64,000 bases of DNA from Herbidospora daliensis (GTDB lineage: Bacteria > Actinomycetota > Actinomycetes > Streptosporangiales > Streptosporangiaceae): positions 531,353 to 595,352 of the forward strand of contig NZ_BBXF01000003.1 in assembly GCF_001570585.1 (NCBI RefSeq), in the 5' to 3' direction. Below, piece after piece: positions 9,907 to 19,042 of the stretch (position 1 is the stretch's first letter; the number at the start of each line of letters is the position of its first letter). The position numbers were made by a program, and so were the translations under genes. The notes below the pieces were generated by a model that was given only the letters and a program-made list of their open reading frames with translations, was not told the DNA's origin and made no database searches.

Positions 9907-10476
9907 GTGCGATTCATCAAGAAGCTCCTGGTGAGCGGTGGCGTCGCCGCCGCCCTCATCACCGGCGCCGTGGTTGCGCCGACGGCCGCCAGTGCCTCCC
10001 CCTTCGTCGGAGACTGGGGCCCCTACTACTCCGCCGACCACAAGGCCGAGGCCGAGGGCAAGTTCGTCGTCGACCACGGCAAGAAGAAGGTCTGGTACTG
10101 GGAGAAGTTCAAGAAGCCCATCAAGAAGTGCTGGTGGAAGCACGGCGAGAAGAAGTGCAAGATCGTCGGCTGGAAGTGGGACAAGAAGTGGTCCTGGAAG
10201 TGGGAGGAGTACACCAAGATCTCGGTCAAGGGTGAACTCACGAACCACAAGTGGTGGGGCGACAAGAAGTACAAGTGCGCCTGGGCCGTCTTCAAGATCG
10301 AGGACCTCGACGGCCACACCTCCTTCGAGAAGTTCCGCAACTGCGACAAGGGCAGTGACTGGATCGGCTTCCACGCCACCAACGTGAACACGATCGACGT
10401 CCAGGTCTCGCGCGGCAACCACTTCGGTCCCAAGGGCTTCTTCGGCCCCTGGTCGCCGGTGTACGAAGCCGTCTGA
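9907..10476 (+). CDS. Secreted Lys/Trp-rich protein of unknown function
   Basis: A 189-residue protein starting at GTG with a GAGAGGA ribosome-binding site. Residues 1-31 form a Sec signal peptide: MRFIKK, then a hydrophobic stretch ending in ASA-SP. The mature part is strikingly basic and aromatic. It has about 15 Trp and some 35 Lys, concentrated in a central block (KCWWKHGEKKCK, WKWDKKWSWKWEEY), and four Cys that could form two disulfides. The last third is more ordinary and contains FHATNVNTIDVQV. I do not recognise the family. The monocistronic unit ends in a strong terminator. Binding to anionic polymers such as wall teichoic acid or DNA, or antimicrobial activity, is speculation from composition only. 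Confidence 0.8.
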   Translation: MRFIKKLLVSGGVAAALITGAVVAPTAASASPFVGDWGPYYSADHKAEAEGKFVVDHGKKKVWYWEKFKKPIKKCWWKHGEKKCKIVGWKWDKKWSWKWEEYTKISVKGELTNHKWWGDKKYKCAWAVFKIEDLDGHTSFEKFRNCDKGSDWIGFHATNVNTIDVQVSRGNHFGPKGFFGPWSPVYEAV

Positions 10477-10512
10477 CCGGCACCCTCGAACGGTAGGCTG
10501 AGCGGTCTACTG

Positions 10513-10550
10513 AACGGCCCGCGCCATTCCCGGCGCGGGCCGTTTCCCTT
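10513..10550 (+). terminator. Terminator after the Lys/Trp-rich gene
   Basis: A 13-bp stem, AACGGCCCGCGCC paired with GGCGCGGGCCGTT, with a 6-base loop. It is followed by TCCCTTT, 37 bases after the stop. Confidence 0.85.
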
Positions 10551-10583
10551 TGCGCCCCGACGATCACCGAGTAATGTTCGGTC

Positions 10584-12110
10584 ATGTATCCGGGTGCCAT
10601 CGCCGCCGTGAGCCCTGACAAACCCGCTGTGATCATGGCCGGTAGCGGCCGCGTGGTCACCTACCGGGAACTCGACGAGGAGTCCAACCGCCTCGCCCAC
10701 CTGCTGCGCGAGGCCGGGCTGCGGCCCGGCGACCACATCGCGTTCATGCTGGAGAACCACCCCCTCTTCCTCGCGATCGCCTGGGCGGCCCACCGGTCGG
10801 GGCTGTTCTACACGGCGGTCAGCTCGCGGCTGCAGGCCGGCGAGCTGACGTACATCGTGGAGAACTGCGGCGCGAAGGCGTTCATCTCCTCGGCCGCGTG
10901 CGCGCAGGCCGCCGCCTCGGTGACCGGGCCGCCGCTGCGGCTCATGCTCGACGGCACGGTGCCCGGTTTCCTCGCGTACGAGGCCGCCGTCGCCCCCATG
11001 CCCGTCACCCCCGTCGACGGCGAGGTGCAGGGCATGGACATGCTCTACTCCTCGGGCACCACCGGGCGGCCGAAGGGCGTCAAGCCCAACTGGACCGGCC
11101 AGCCGCTCGACGTACCCGGCCCGCTCATGAACCTCATCGGCTTCCTGTTCGCCGCCACGGCCGACAGCGTCTACCTGTCGCCCGCGCCGCTCTACCACGC
11201 CGCCCCGCTGCGCTACTCGCTCACCTTCCAGCGTTTCGGCGCCACGGTCGTCGTGATGGACCGCTTCGACCCCGAGCGGGCCCTGGCCGCCATCGAGACG
11301 TACGGCGTCACGCACTCCCAGTGGGTGCCGACGCACTTCATCAAGTTCCTGAAGCTCCCGGCCGAGACCCGCGCGAAGTACGACCTGTCGACGCTCGCGT
11401 ACGCCGTCCACGCCGCCGCCCCCTGCCCCATCCCGGTCAAGGAGCGGATGATGGAGTGGTGGGGCCCGATCATCCACGAGTACTACGCGGGCACCGAGGG
11501 CAACGGCTTCATCTACGCCGGCCCCCACGACTGGCTCTCCCACAAGGGCACCGTCGGACGGCCGCTGCTCGGCGTGCCGCACATCCTCGACGCGCAGGGC
11601 GAGGAACTGGGCCCGGGGGAGACCGGCGTCGTCTACCTCTCCGACGGGCCGACCTTCGTCTACCACGGCGACCCCGACAAGACCGCCGCCGCGCACGACC
11701 CGAAGGGCCGGGGCTGGTCGACGCTCGGCGACATCGGCCACCTCGACGAGGAGGGCTTCCTCTACCTGACCGACCGCAGCTCGTACATGATCATCTCGGG
11801 CGGGGTGAACATCTACCCGCAGGAGGCGGAGAACCTGCTGGCGGTCCATCCGAAGGTCGCCGACGTGGCCGTCTTCGGGGTGCCCGACGAGGAGATGGGC
11901 GAACAGGTGAAGGCCGTCGTGGAGCCCGCCGACCCCGCGACCGCCGGGCCCGAGCTGGAGGCGGAGCTGATCGCGTACTGCCGCGAGCGGCTGGCCCACT
12001 ACAAGTGCCCGCGGTCGGTCGACTTCCGCACGGAGCTGCCCCGGCACCCCACCGGAAAGTTGTACAAACGAATTTTGCGTGACGAATACTGGCCGGAGCA
12101 GCACAAATAA
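10584..12110 (+). CDS. AMP-dependent acyl-CoA synthetase (FadD-like)
   Basis: A 508-residue ANL-superfamily ligase that activates a carboxylate with ATP to an acyl-adenylate and then to the CoA thioester. The P-loop motif YSSGTTGRPKGVKP, the YYAGTEGNGF adenine-binding region, the GWSTLGDIGHLDEEG hinge region and the C-terminal catalytic Lys motif PTGKLYKR are all visible. It resembles mycobacterial FadD4-type enzymes. It is a single gene flanked by short intergenic regions. The chain length or aromatic nature of the acid cannot be read from sequence. Confidence 0.92.
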   Translation: MYPGAIAAVSPDKPAVIMAGSGRVVTYRELDEESNRLAHLLREAGLRPGDHIAFMLENHPLFLAIAWAAHRSGLFYTAVSSRLQAGELTYIVENCGAKAFISSAACAQAAASVTGPPLRLMLDGTVPGFLAYEAAVAPMPVTPVDGEVQGMDMLYSSGTTGRPKGVKPNWTGQPLDVPGPLMNLIGFLFAATADSVYLSPAPLYHAAPLRYSLTFQRFGATVVVMDRFDPERALAAIETYGVTHSQWVPTHFIKFLKLPAETRAKYDLSTLAYAVHAAAPCPIPVKERMMEWWGPIIHEYYAGTEGNGFIYAGPHDWLSHKGTVGRPLLGVPHILDAQGEELGPGETGVVYLSDGPTFVYHGDPDKTAAAHDPKGRGWSTLGDIGHLDEEGFLYLTDRSSYMIISGGVNIYPQEAENLLAVHPKVADVAVFGVPDEEMGEQVKAVVEPADPATAGPELEAELIAYCRERLAHYKCPRSVDFRTELPRHPTGKLYKRILRDEYWPEQHK

Positions 12111-12220
12111 GGCCGATGTTCGGTTTCGCCAGGTCAGCGGGGTGATCGCTTAAGCCGGCCTTATCGGGGGTTTGCCATCTTAGAACCACCGGCCCGAAGG
12201 AGCCGGGATTCGGTAAGGGG

Positions 12221-13630
12221 ATGGCAGAGATGAGCGCTGACGAGCGGGAGAACGAAAAGGGGACCACCGAGGTCCTCGACGGGCGCGGCTGGAGCCAGTT
12301 CGGCCGCCGGGCCCCCCAGTACGGCGACTACCGGGGCGAGCAGCCCACGCCGCAGTTCGCGCCGCCCCCGCCGCCACACCAGCCGGGCCCCATCCAGGGA
12401 CACGTCGGCGCGAACCCGGTCGGCGACACCGCCGTCTACGGCCTGCCGCCGGTCCCCCCGGAGCCGCCCCGGCAGCAGCGGTCCGACGGGCGGGCCTGGA
12501 AGCGGGGCGTCTCGATCCTCGCCCTGGCGTGCGTGGCGGTCGGCGGTGGGGTCGCAGGGGCCCTCATCACCAACGCGATGGACGACGACGGCGTGCCGGT
12601 GCTGGCCAGCCCGGTGGTGAACTCGCAGAGCAACGGCTCGGCTGCGATGCCCGCGAAGGGCACGATCGCGGCGGTCGCCAAGGCCGTGCAGCCCTCGGTC
12701 GTCATGATCACCGTGACCTCGCAGCAGGGCCAGGGCGAGGGCTCCGGCGTGATCCTCTCGGCCGACGGGCTGATCCTCACCAACAACCACGTGGTCGCCG
12801 GCGCCGGGCAGAACGCCCAGATGGCCGTCAAGTTCAGCGACGGCCGGACCATCCCCGCGACGCTCGTGGGCACCGACCCGACGACCGACATCGCGGTCAT
12901 CCGCGCCACCGGCGTCTCGGGCCTCACGGCCGCCGCGCTCGGCGACAGCGACGCGCTCCAGGTGGGCGACTCGGTGCTGGCGATCGGCAGCCCGCTCGGC
13001 CTGGAGGGCTCGGTCACCTCGGGCATCGTCTCGGCCCTCGACCGCACCGTCACCTCCGGGGGCGGCGGCGGAGGCGGCGGCCCGGAACTGCCCCCCGGCT
13101 TCGGCGGCGGCTTCGGCCAGGAGCAGCAGCAGGCCGAGCCGACCACGACCATCGGCGGCATGGTGCAGACCGACGCGGCGATCAACCCCGGCAACTCCGG
13201 CGGCGCCCTGGTCAACGCGGCCGGCCAGGTCATCGGCATCAACACCGCGATCGCCACCTCGGGCGGCGGCAACGGCAACATCGGGGTCGGCTTCGCCATC
13301 CCGATCAACACCGCCAGGAACGTGGCCGACCAGCTCATCAAGACCGGCAAGGCGGTGCACGCCTACCTCGGCGTGAGCGTCGGCGACGCCACCGGCGACA
13401 CCCCCGGCGCCCTGGTCTCGACGGTCGAGCCGAACGGCCCCGCCGCCAAGGCGGGTCTCCAGCAGGGCGACATCATCACCAAGGTCGACGACACCCCGAT
13501 CGACGGGGGCGAGACGGTGGTCGGCCTCATCCGCGGCCACCAGCCCGGGACCAAGGTGACCGTGAACTACATGCGGAACGGTCAGGCGAACACGGCGACG
13601 ATCACTCTGGAGGAGAAGACGACGAGCTGA
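12221..13630 (+). CDS. HtrA/DegP-type membrane-anchored serine protease with PDZ domain
   Basis: A 469-residue protein. A cytoplasmic Pro-rich segment (1-85) is followed by one transmembrane helix near 95-115 and an extracytoplasmic trypsin-like domain. The catalytic triad comprises H190 (NNHVVAG), the Asp of TTDIAVI and S326 (NPGNSGGAL). A C-terminal PDZ domain covers about 365-465 (YLGVSV, AAKAGLQQGDIITKVDD). A Gly-rich loop (GGGGGGGG) interrupts the protease domain. AAGGGG abuts ATG 12221; the next in-frame ATG at 12230 has better spacing and may be the true start. Its role is envelope protein quality control, as for mycobacterial HtrA-like/PepD proteases. Confidence 0.95.
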   Translation: MAEMSADERENEKGTTEVLDGRGWSQFGRRAPQYGDYRGEQPTPQFAPPPPPHQPGPIQGHVGANPVGDTAVYGLPPVPPEPPRQQRSDGRAWKRGVSILALACVAVGGGVAGALITNAMDDDGVPVLASPVVNSQSNGSAAMPAKGTIAAVAKAVQPSVVMITVTSQQGQGEGSGVILSADGLILTNNHVVAGAGQNAQMAVKFSDGRTIPATLVGTDPTTDIAVIRATGVSGLTAAALGDSDALQVGDSVLAIGSPLGLEGSVTSGIVSALDRTVTSGGGGGGGGPELPPGFGGGFGQEQQQAEPTTTIGGMVQTDAAINPGNSGGALVNAAGQVIGINTAIATSGGGNGNIGVGFAIPINTARNVADQLIKTGKAVHAYLGVSVGDATGDTPGALVSTVEPNGPAAKAGLQQGDIITKVDDTPIDGGETVVGLIRGHQPGTKVTVNYMRNGQANTATITLEEKTTS

Positions 13631-13660
13631 CGCGGAGATCTCTCAGGTATGGGGACAGGG

Positions 13661-13701
13661 AAGACCGGCGGCGCCTCCTCGGGGGCGTCGCCGGTCTTTT
13701 T
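13661..13701 (+). terminator. Terminator after htrA-like gene
   Basis: AAGACCGGCG pairs with CGCCGGTCTT, and an inner GCGCC/GGCG extension follows. The hairpin ends in TTTTTCTCC, a rare good U-tract for this genome. Confidence 0.88.
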
Positions 13702-13805
13702 CTCCGTTACGGCTCCGCCTGCCACGGCCCCTGCCGCCGCCTCCGCCTCTCCTGCGGGGCCGGGCGCCGACCGGCCGCGCCCGGCCCGCCCCGTCACGGC
13801 GGGGT

Positions 13806-15485
13806 CTATCGGCGGATCATGGTCTCGGCCCGCCACAACTCGCGGTAGTAGCCGTCGGCCGCCACGAGTTCGGCGTGGGTGCCCCGCTGCACCACCAGGC
13901 CGTCCTCCAGCACGATCACCTCGTCGACCGCCTCCAGCCCGCGCAGCCGGTGGGTGACGAGCAGGGTGGTGCGGCCCCGGGTGGCGTCGAGCAGGTCGCC
14001 CATCAGGGCGTCGGCCGTGGTCTCGTCGAGGGCCTCGGCGGGTTCGTCGAGCAGCAGGACCGGCGGGTCGTAGAGGAGGGCGCGGGCCAGCGCCAGGCGC
14101 TGGATCTGGCCGCCCGACAACGTGCGGCCGTCTTCGCCGAGCTGGACGTCCCAGCCGGCCCGGTCGGCGAACGTGCCGAGCCTGGCCTCCCGCACCGCCC
14201 GCTCCAGCTCGGCGTCATCGGCCTCCGGGCCCGCCAGGCGCAGGTTGTCGCGGAAGGTGGTCTGGAAGACGTAGGGGTCCTGGGTGAGGCCCGTCATCAT
14301 GGCGCGCGCGTCGTCGGGGGAGAACCGGCGCAGGTCGGTTCCGTTGACGGTGACACTCCCCGACACGGCGTCGACGGTCCGCATCAGCGCCGACAGCAGC
14401 GTGCTCTTGCCCGCCCCGCTCGGGCCCACGACCGCGAGGCGTTTCCCGGGGGTGAGCGTCAGGCTCACCCCGCCGAGCGCGGGCCGGTCGCCGTGGCGGA
14501 CGACCAGGTCGTCGACCACGACCGTGAGCGGCCCGGCGGGCCGGGGCAGCGGGTCGGCCGGGGCCGGCACCGCCGGGGGCACGGCCTCGATCTCGCGCAG
14601 CCGCCGCACCGCCGCGAGCACCCCGGTCAGCCGCTCGCCGGCCACCGCCAGCGGGAGCACCGGCTCGAAGCAGACCAGCGACGTCAGGGCGAGCACGGCG
14701 GTCGCGATCGAACCGGCGTCGAGCGCCAGGGCCACGGCCACCACGATCACGACCGTGAGCCCCTGCACCAGCACCCCGGCGGCCAGCGCGGTCGCGTTCA
14801 CCCGGGCCTGGCCGCGCTCCAGGCGGGCCAGCCGGTCGTCGGCCGCCGCGGCGGCGTCGAGCGCCCGCCCGGTCGCGCCGTAGGCGGCCAGGTCGGCCGA
14901 CCCGTGCACGAGGTCGGCGGTGTGCGCGGCCAGGTCGGCCCGCGCGGGCGCCAGCCGGGCGGTCGAGCGGCGGGCCATTGCGGCCGTCGCCGCCGGGAGC
15001 AGCACCCCCGCGACGGCCAGCCCCGCCGCCAGCACCACCGCCGCGAGCGGCAGCAGGAACGCCGCGATCACGACGGCCGTGACCCCTGTGACCAGGGCGG
15101 CGACGGCCGGGAGCAGGCAGCGGACCAGCAGGTCCTGGACCGCGTCGGTGTCGTCGACCATCCGGCTGAGCAGGTCGGCCCCCCGGTGGGAGAGCGGCCC
15201 GGCCGGGATGAGCGAGTCGTAGAGGCGTTCGCGGGTCGCCGCCTGCGCGCGCAGCGCGACGTCGTGGCCCGTCAGCCGCTCGGCGTAGCGGAACACGCCC
15301 CGGGAGGTCGCGAAGGCCCGCACCGCGACGATCGCCACCGACAGCGCGGCCAGCTCGGGCTGCTGGGCGGCCCGCGTGATGAGCCAGGCGGCCGAGGCGA
15401 TCAGCCCGAGCCCGGCCAGGTCGGCCGCCGACCCGGCCAGCGCGGCGATCAGCAGCCGCCGGTTCCAGATGATCGAAGTCTTCAC
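13806..15485 (-). CDS. cydC: Cysteine/glutathione-type ABC exporter subunit CydC
   Basis: A 559-residue half-transporter with an N-terminal six-helix membrane domain (about 1-310) and a C-terminal ATPase (about 335-559). Walker A is GPSGAGKST, the signature is LSGGQIQR, and Walker B is PVLLLDEPAE. With CydD it forms the heterodimer needed for cytochrome bd assembly, which exports thiols in E. coli. It starts at GTG 15485, overlapping the cydD stop by four bases (GTGA). The many upstream in-frame codons are not coding because they overlap cydD. It is the last gene of the cydABDC operon. Confidence 0.93.
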   Translation of the reverse strand: MKTSIIWNRRLLIAALAGSAADLAGLGLIASAAWLITRAAQQPELAALSVAIVAVRAFATSRGVFRYAERLTGHDVALRAQAATRERLYDSLIPAGPLSHRGADLLSRMVDDTDAVQDLLVRCLLPAVAALVTGVTAVVIAAFLLPLAAVVLAAGLAVAGVLLPAATAAMARRSTARLAPARADLAAHTADLVHGSADLAAYGATGRALDAAAAADDRLARLERGQARVNATALAAGVLVQGLTVVIVVAVALALDAGSIATAVLALTSLVCFEPVLPLAVAGERLTGVLAAVRRLREIEAVPPAVPAPADPLPRPAGPLTVVVDDLVVRHGDRPALGGVSLTLTPGKRLAVVGPSGAGKSTLLSALMRTVDAVSGSVTVNGTDLRRFSPDDARAMMTGLTQDPYVFQTTFRDNLRLAGPEADDAELERAVREARLGTFADRAGWDVQLGEDGRTLSGGQIQRLALARALLYDPPVLLLDEPAEALDETTADALMGDLLDATRGRTTLLVTHRLRGLEAVDEVIVLEDGLVVQRGTHAELVAADGYYRELWRAETMIRR

Positions 15486-17083
15486 GCGATCACTCCGTCG
15501 TCGACGCGGATCACTCGGTCGGCCAGGGCGATCATCGCCGGGCGGTGGGCGACGATCACCGCCGTGCGGCCCTCGGACAGGGTGCGGGTGGCCTCGACGA
15601 CCGCCGCCTCGCTGCGGCCGTCGAGCCGGGCCGTGGGTTCGTCGAGGAGCAGCAGCCCCGCGCCGGGGCGGCAGAACGCGCGGGCCAGGGCCAGCCGCTG
15701 GCGCTGGCCGGCCGACAGGTCGGCGCCCCGTTCGCCGATGACGGTGTCGTAACCCTCGGGCAGATCGGTGACGAAGACGTCGGCCTGGGCGGCGACCGCC
15801 GCGGCGCGGATCTCCTCGGGCGAGGCCGCGCCGTCGAGCGAGATGTTGCCGGCCACCGAGGTCGCGAACAGGTGGGGGCGCTGCGGCACGAAGGCCAGCT
15901 GCCGCCGCCACGCGTCGAGGTCGAGGGTGACCAGGTCGACGCCGCCGACCAGGACCCGGCCCTCGGAGGGGGCGACGAAGCCCAGCAGCAGGTGGAGCAG
16001 GGTGCTCTTGCCGGCCCCGCTCTCGCCGACCAGGGCCACCCGTTCGCCGGGCGCGATGGTGAGCGACACGTCGCGGAGGGCGGGGTCGTCGCGGCCGGGG
16101 TAGCGCACGGTCACGCCTTCGAGGCGGATCTCCGGGACCCGCTCGCCGACGGCGGCGGCGCGCGGAGCGGCCGGCTGCGCCCCTTCGAGCAGCGCGAACG
16201 CCTGGTCGGCGGCGGTGACGCCCTCCATGGCGGCGTGGAAGCGGGTGCCCATCGCGCGCAGCGGCAGATAGGCCTCGGGGGCGAGCAGCAGCACGAGCAG
16301 GGCGGTCGTCAGGTCGAGCGAGCCCGACAGCAGCCGCAGGCCGACCGGGACCGCGACCAGCGCCAGCGACAACGACGCGACCAGCTCCAGGACCAGCGAC
16401 GACAGGAACGCCACCCGCAGGGTCTTCATCGTCGCCGACCGGTGGGCGCCGGCCACCTCGCGGACCACGGTCGCCTGGTGGCGGGCCCGGCCGAACGCCC
16501 GCAGGGTCGGCAGGCCGCGCACCACGTCGAGGAAGTGGCCGCCGAGCCGCGACAGGGCGGCCCACTGGCGTTCGGTCACCGCCTTGGTCGTCATGCCGAC
16601 CAGCGCGCCGAAGATCGGGATCAGCGGCACCGTCACCAGCACGATCAGCGCGGTCGTCAGGTCGGCGGCGAACAACCTGACGATCACCGCCACCGGCACC
16701 ACGGCCGCGACGGCGATCGACGGCAGGTAGCCCGTGAGGTAGGGGTCGAGCGCGTCGAGGCCGCGCCCGGTCAGCGTCACGAGCTCGCCCGAGCGGGTCT
16801 CGGCCGGGCCCATGCCCTGGAACCGGCGCAGCAGCCGGTGACGCAGCTCCGACTTCACCCCGCTCGCGGTGGCCCCGGCCGCGACGCCCTGGACCCAGCC
16901 CAGCGCCCCCCGGGCCGCGATCACCAGGGCCAGCCAGCCCAGCACACCGACGGCGAACCGCCCCGACAGCACCCCGGCCAGCAGTTCGGCCTGGACCAGG
17001 ACCAGCAGCCCGGCCGCCACCGCCGCGCCCAGGCACACCAGGAGGTGGCGGCGCGGCAGCAGCCGCACGAGACCTTTGTGCAC
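15482..17083 (-). CDS. cydD: Cysteine/glutathione-type ABC exporter subunit CydD
   Basis: A 533-residue half-transporter. The membrane domain occupies about 1-300. The ATPase follows, with Walker A GESGAGKST, signature LSAGQRQR and Walker B GLLLLDEPTA. It pairs with CydC, the partner overlapping by four bases downstream. It lies 10 bases after cydB. It supports heme insertion or redox balance for the bd oxidase. Both ATPase sites look intact even though the oxidase subunits encoded upstream are unusually small. Confidence 0.93.
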   Translation of the reverse strand: MHKGLVRLLPRRHLLVCLGAAVAAGLLVLVQAELLAGVLSGRFAVGVLGWLALVIAARGALGWVQGVAAGATASGVKSELRHRLLRRFQGMGPAETRSGELVTLTGRGLDALDPYLTGYLPSIAVAAVVPVAVIVRLFAADLTTALIVLVTVPLIPIFGALVGMTTKAVTERQWAALSRLGGHFLDVVRGLPTLRAFGRARHQATVVREVAGAHRSATMKTLRVAFLSSLVLELVASLSLALVAVPVGLRLLSGSLDLTTALLVLLLAPEAYLPLRAMGTRFHAAMEGVTAADQAFALLEGAQPAAPRAAAVGERVPEIRLEGVTVRYPGRDDPALRDVSLTIAPGERVALVGESGAGKSTLLHLLLGFVAPSEGRVLVGGVDLVTLDLDAWRRQLAFVPQRPHLFATSVAGNISLDGAASPEEIRAAAVAAQADVFVTDLPEGYDTVIGERGADLSAGQRQRLALARAFCRPGAGLLLLDEPTARLDGRSEAAVVEATRTLSEGRTAVIVAHRPAMIALADRVIRVDDGVIA

Positions 17084-17093
17084 CGAGCCCCCC

Positions 17094-17786
17094 TCAGAAG
17101 TAGGCGGGGACCGGCCCCTTCCCGAAGGCCCTCCACACCCAGATCTGCGCCCCGGCCAAGACCGGGACGAACGGCAACACCATAAACGTCAACACCGTTA
17201 GGTTCGCGGACGGGGCCGCGTTGGCGACCACCGCGCCCGCCGTCCCGACCAGCGGCACGATCGCCGGCACGGCCGCCAGCGCGCCGGTGACCAGGAGCGA
17301 TCCCCCTCCGGTGAGCCGCCAGTCGAGGAACCGGCGGCCGTGCATCACGAAGAGGGCGGCGACGAGGAGGCCGTACAGGAGCCCGAAGGGGACGGAGAAC
17401 CCGCCCAGGCCGGCCAGCAGCAGGCCCCAGGCCAGGCAGACGCCGAAGGAGGCTACGGCGATCGTCCACTCCCAGAACGCGCGGGTGAACAGGCGGCGGC
17501 GGAACCACAGGCCCGCGTCGCGCAGCACCCACGAGACCAGCAGCAGCACCACGGCCTCGTAGTTGGCGCTCAGCACGTTCTCGCACGCGGGGAAGGCCCC
17601 GAACAGCACGCCCGCGACCGCGATCAGCCACACCTCGTTGGCCAGCACGAACGGGCCGATGGCGCCGATCGCCCGATCGCGGTCGGGGGTGAGCGGCAGC
17701 AGCATGCCGACGCCGAGGTCGAAGCCCTCCAGGGTGAAGTAGCCGATCAGCAGCAGCGCCAGGACGCCGAACCACAGGATGTCCAT
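17094..17786 (-). CDS. cydB: Cytochrome bd oxidase subunit II (CydB), unusually short
   Basis: Only 230 residues against roughly 330-380 for usual CydB. The first part is typical (GYFTLEGFDLGVGMLLPL, NEVWLIAVAGVLFGAFPA, then the third and fourth helices to about residue 150). After VMHGRRF the sequence moves into what look like the last two helices (LTVLTFMVLPFVPVLAG). About 100 residues, the helices normally in the middle-to-late part, appear absent. The frame is continuous with no sign of frameshift, so this is an internal deletion or a compact family member. It is 9 bases from cydA. CydB normally scaffolds CydA. Confidence 0.85.
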   Translation of the reverse strand: MDILWFGVLALLLIGYFTLEGFDLGVGMLLPLTPDRDRAIGAIGPFVLANEVWLIAVAGVLFGAFPACENVLSANYEAVVLLLVSWVLRDAGLWFRRRLFTRAFWEWTIAVASFGVCLAWGLLLAGLGGFSVPFGLLYGLLVAALFVMHGRRFLDWRLTGGGSLLVTGALAAVPAIVPLVGTAGAVVANAAPSANLTVLTFMVLPFVPVLAGAQIWVWRAFGKGPVPAYF

Positions 17787-17795
17787 GAGCAGCTC

Positions 17796-18962
17796 CTAGA
17801 AGGTCAGGGCCGGTGCGGGCGCGGGGTTCTCGCCGAGCGCGACCTCGTGGGCGCCGCGCCGGACGATGCGCACGATCAGCACGTAGTCGGCCACCGCCAG
17901 CAGGGTCAGCACGCCGACGAACGCGACGAACGACACCGTGATCTGGCCGCCGGTCAGCCCGGGGGTGATCGCGTCGGCGACCGTGAGGCGCTCCCAGATC
18001 ATCCACGGCTGGCGGCCCTCCTCCCGGGCGATCCAGCCGAGGATCGCCGCGATGAAGGGGAGGGGGGTGACCAGCATGATCAGCGGGTGCAGGAACCGCC
18101 AGCGCGGCGCCCACTTGACCAGGATCACCAGCACGAGGGCGACCAGCTGGAGCAGGTGCCCGATGAGGATCATCATGCCGAGGCCGAACGCGGCCAGCGG
18201 CCGGTCGACGAACTTGTCGGGCTGGACGCCGGTCACCGGCCCGAACTGGGCGAACCCGAAGCCGACGACCATCATCGTGCCGGCGAAGGCGGTCCAGACG
18301 CCCATCCGCAACGACCGGGAGAACAGCTCCCGGTCGGGGGTGCGGCGGAACAGGTGGTAGGCGCTCGCGCTCATCACCACGAAGCCGCCCACGGTCAGCC
18401 CGGCCGACAGCACGTGGGGCAGCGCCATCGACAACGACGGGTTGGTCAGCAGCGCGCCGAAGTCGTCGAGGCGCAGCACCTCGCCGTCGCGCACCGACCC
18501 GGCCGGGTGCTGGAGGAACGAGTTGGCCACCATGATCCAGAACGCCGACGCGTAGGCGGTGATCGTGACCAGCCAGATCGTCGCGACGTGCAGCCACTTC
18601 GGCAGCCGGTGCCAGCCGAAGATCCACAGGCCCAGGAACGTGGACTCCAGGAAGAACGCGATGAGCGTCTCCAGCGCCAGCGGCGCGCCGAACACGTCGC
18701 CGGCGTAGTGGGTCAGGCCGCTCCAGCTCAGCCCGAACTGGAACTCCATCACGATGCCGGTGACGATGCCGAGCGCGTAGTTCGTCACGTAGATCTGCCC
18801 CCAGAAGCGCGTCGCGCGTTCGTCGAGGGTGCTGCCGGTGCGGGCGTATCGGGTGTGCATGATCGCCACAAGGGGGGCCAGGCCCAGCGTGAGCACGACG
18901 AACAGGAAATGCAGGCTCCCCGTCATCGCGAACTGCAACCGGGCCAGGTCGAGGACGTCCAT
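17796..18962 (-). CDS. cydA: Cytochrome bd oxidase subunit I (CydA), Q-loop nearly absent
   Basis: A 388-residue integral membrane protein, against about 450-520 usually. Heme ligands are recognisable. The heme b595 His is in GSLHFLFV. The heme d Glu pair is in LETLIAFFLESTFLGLWIFGW. The heme b558 His is in LPHVLSAG, and the Met-bearing helix is LGMMILIGHLL. The GRQPW motif is also present. The Q-loop after the QPxK motif (VQPDKF) is cut to about 10 residues before the next helix, so most of the quinol-binding loop is missing. I chose ATG 18962 for its AAGGAG site. It is first in cydABDC and faces padR across palindromic sites. Confidence 0.88.
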   Translation of the reverse strand: MDVLDLARLQFAMTGSLHFLFVVLTLGLAPLVAIMHTRYARTGSTLDERATRFWGQIYVTNYALGIVTGIVMEFQFGLSWSGLTHYAGDVFGAPLALETLIAFFLESTFLGLWIFGWHRLPKWLHVATIWLVTITAYASAFWIMVANSFLQHPAGSVRDGEVLRLDDFGALLTNPSLSMALPHVLSAGLTVGGFVVMSASAYHLFRRTPDRELFSRSLRMGVWTAFAGTMMVVGFGFAQFGPVTGVQPDKFVDRPLAAFGLGMMILIGHLLQLVALVLVILVKWAPRWRFLHPLIMLVTPLPFIAAILGWIAREEGRQPWMIWERLTVADAITPGLTGGQITVSFVAFVGVLTLLAVADYVLIVRIVRRGAHEVALGENPAPAPALTF

Positions 18963-18980
18963 GAAAGGCTCCTTATGTCT

Positions 18981-19018
18981 GGCTACATATAGAGAGCCTA
19001 CATGTAGGCTGGCTACAT
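18981..19018. promoter_or_regulatory. Compound palindromic operator between cydA and padR
   Basis: A perfect 16-bp palindrome, AGCCTACATGTAGGCT, sits at 18995-19010. It is flanked on both sides by GGCTACAT (18981 and 19011). The overlapping pair ATGTAG-N5-CTACAT (19002-19018) gives a second dyad. ATGT/ACAT half-sites are characteristic of PadR-family operators. The array lies between the two divergent starts, so PadR probably represses both cydABDC and itself. Confidence 0.75.
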
Positions 19019-19042
19019 GCCGCACCCGGTTAAGGTGAACAC

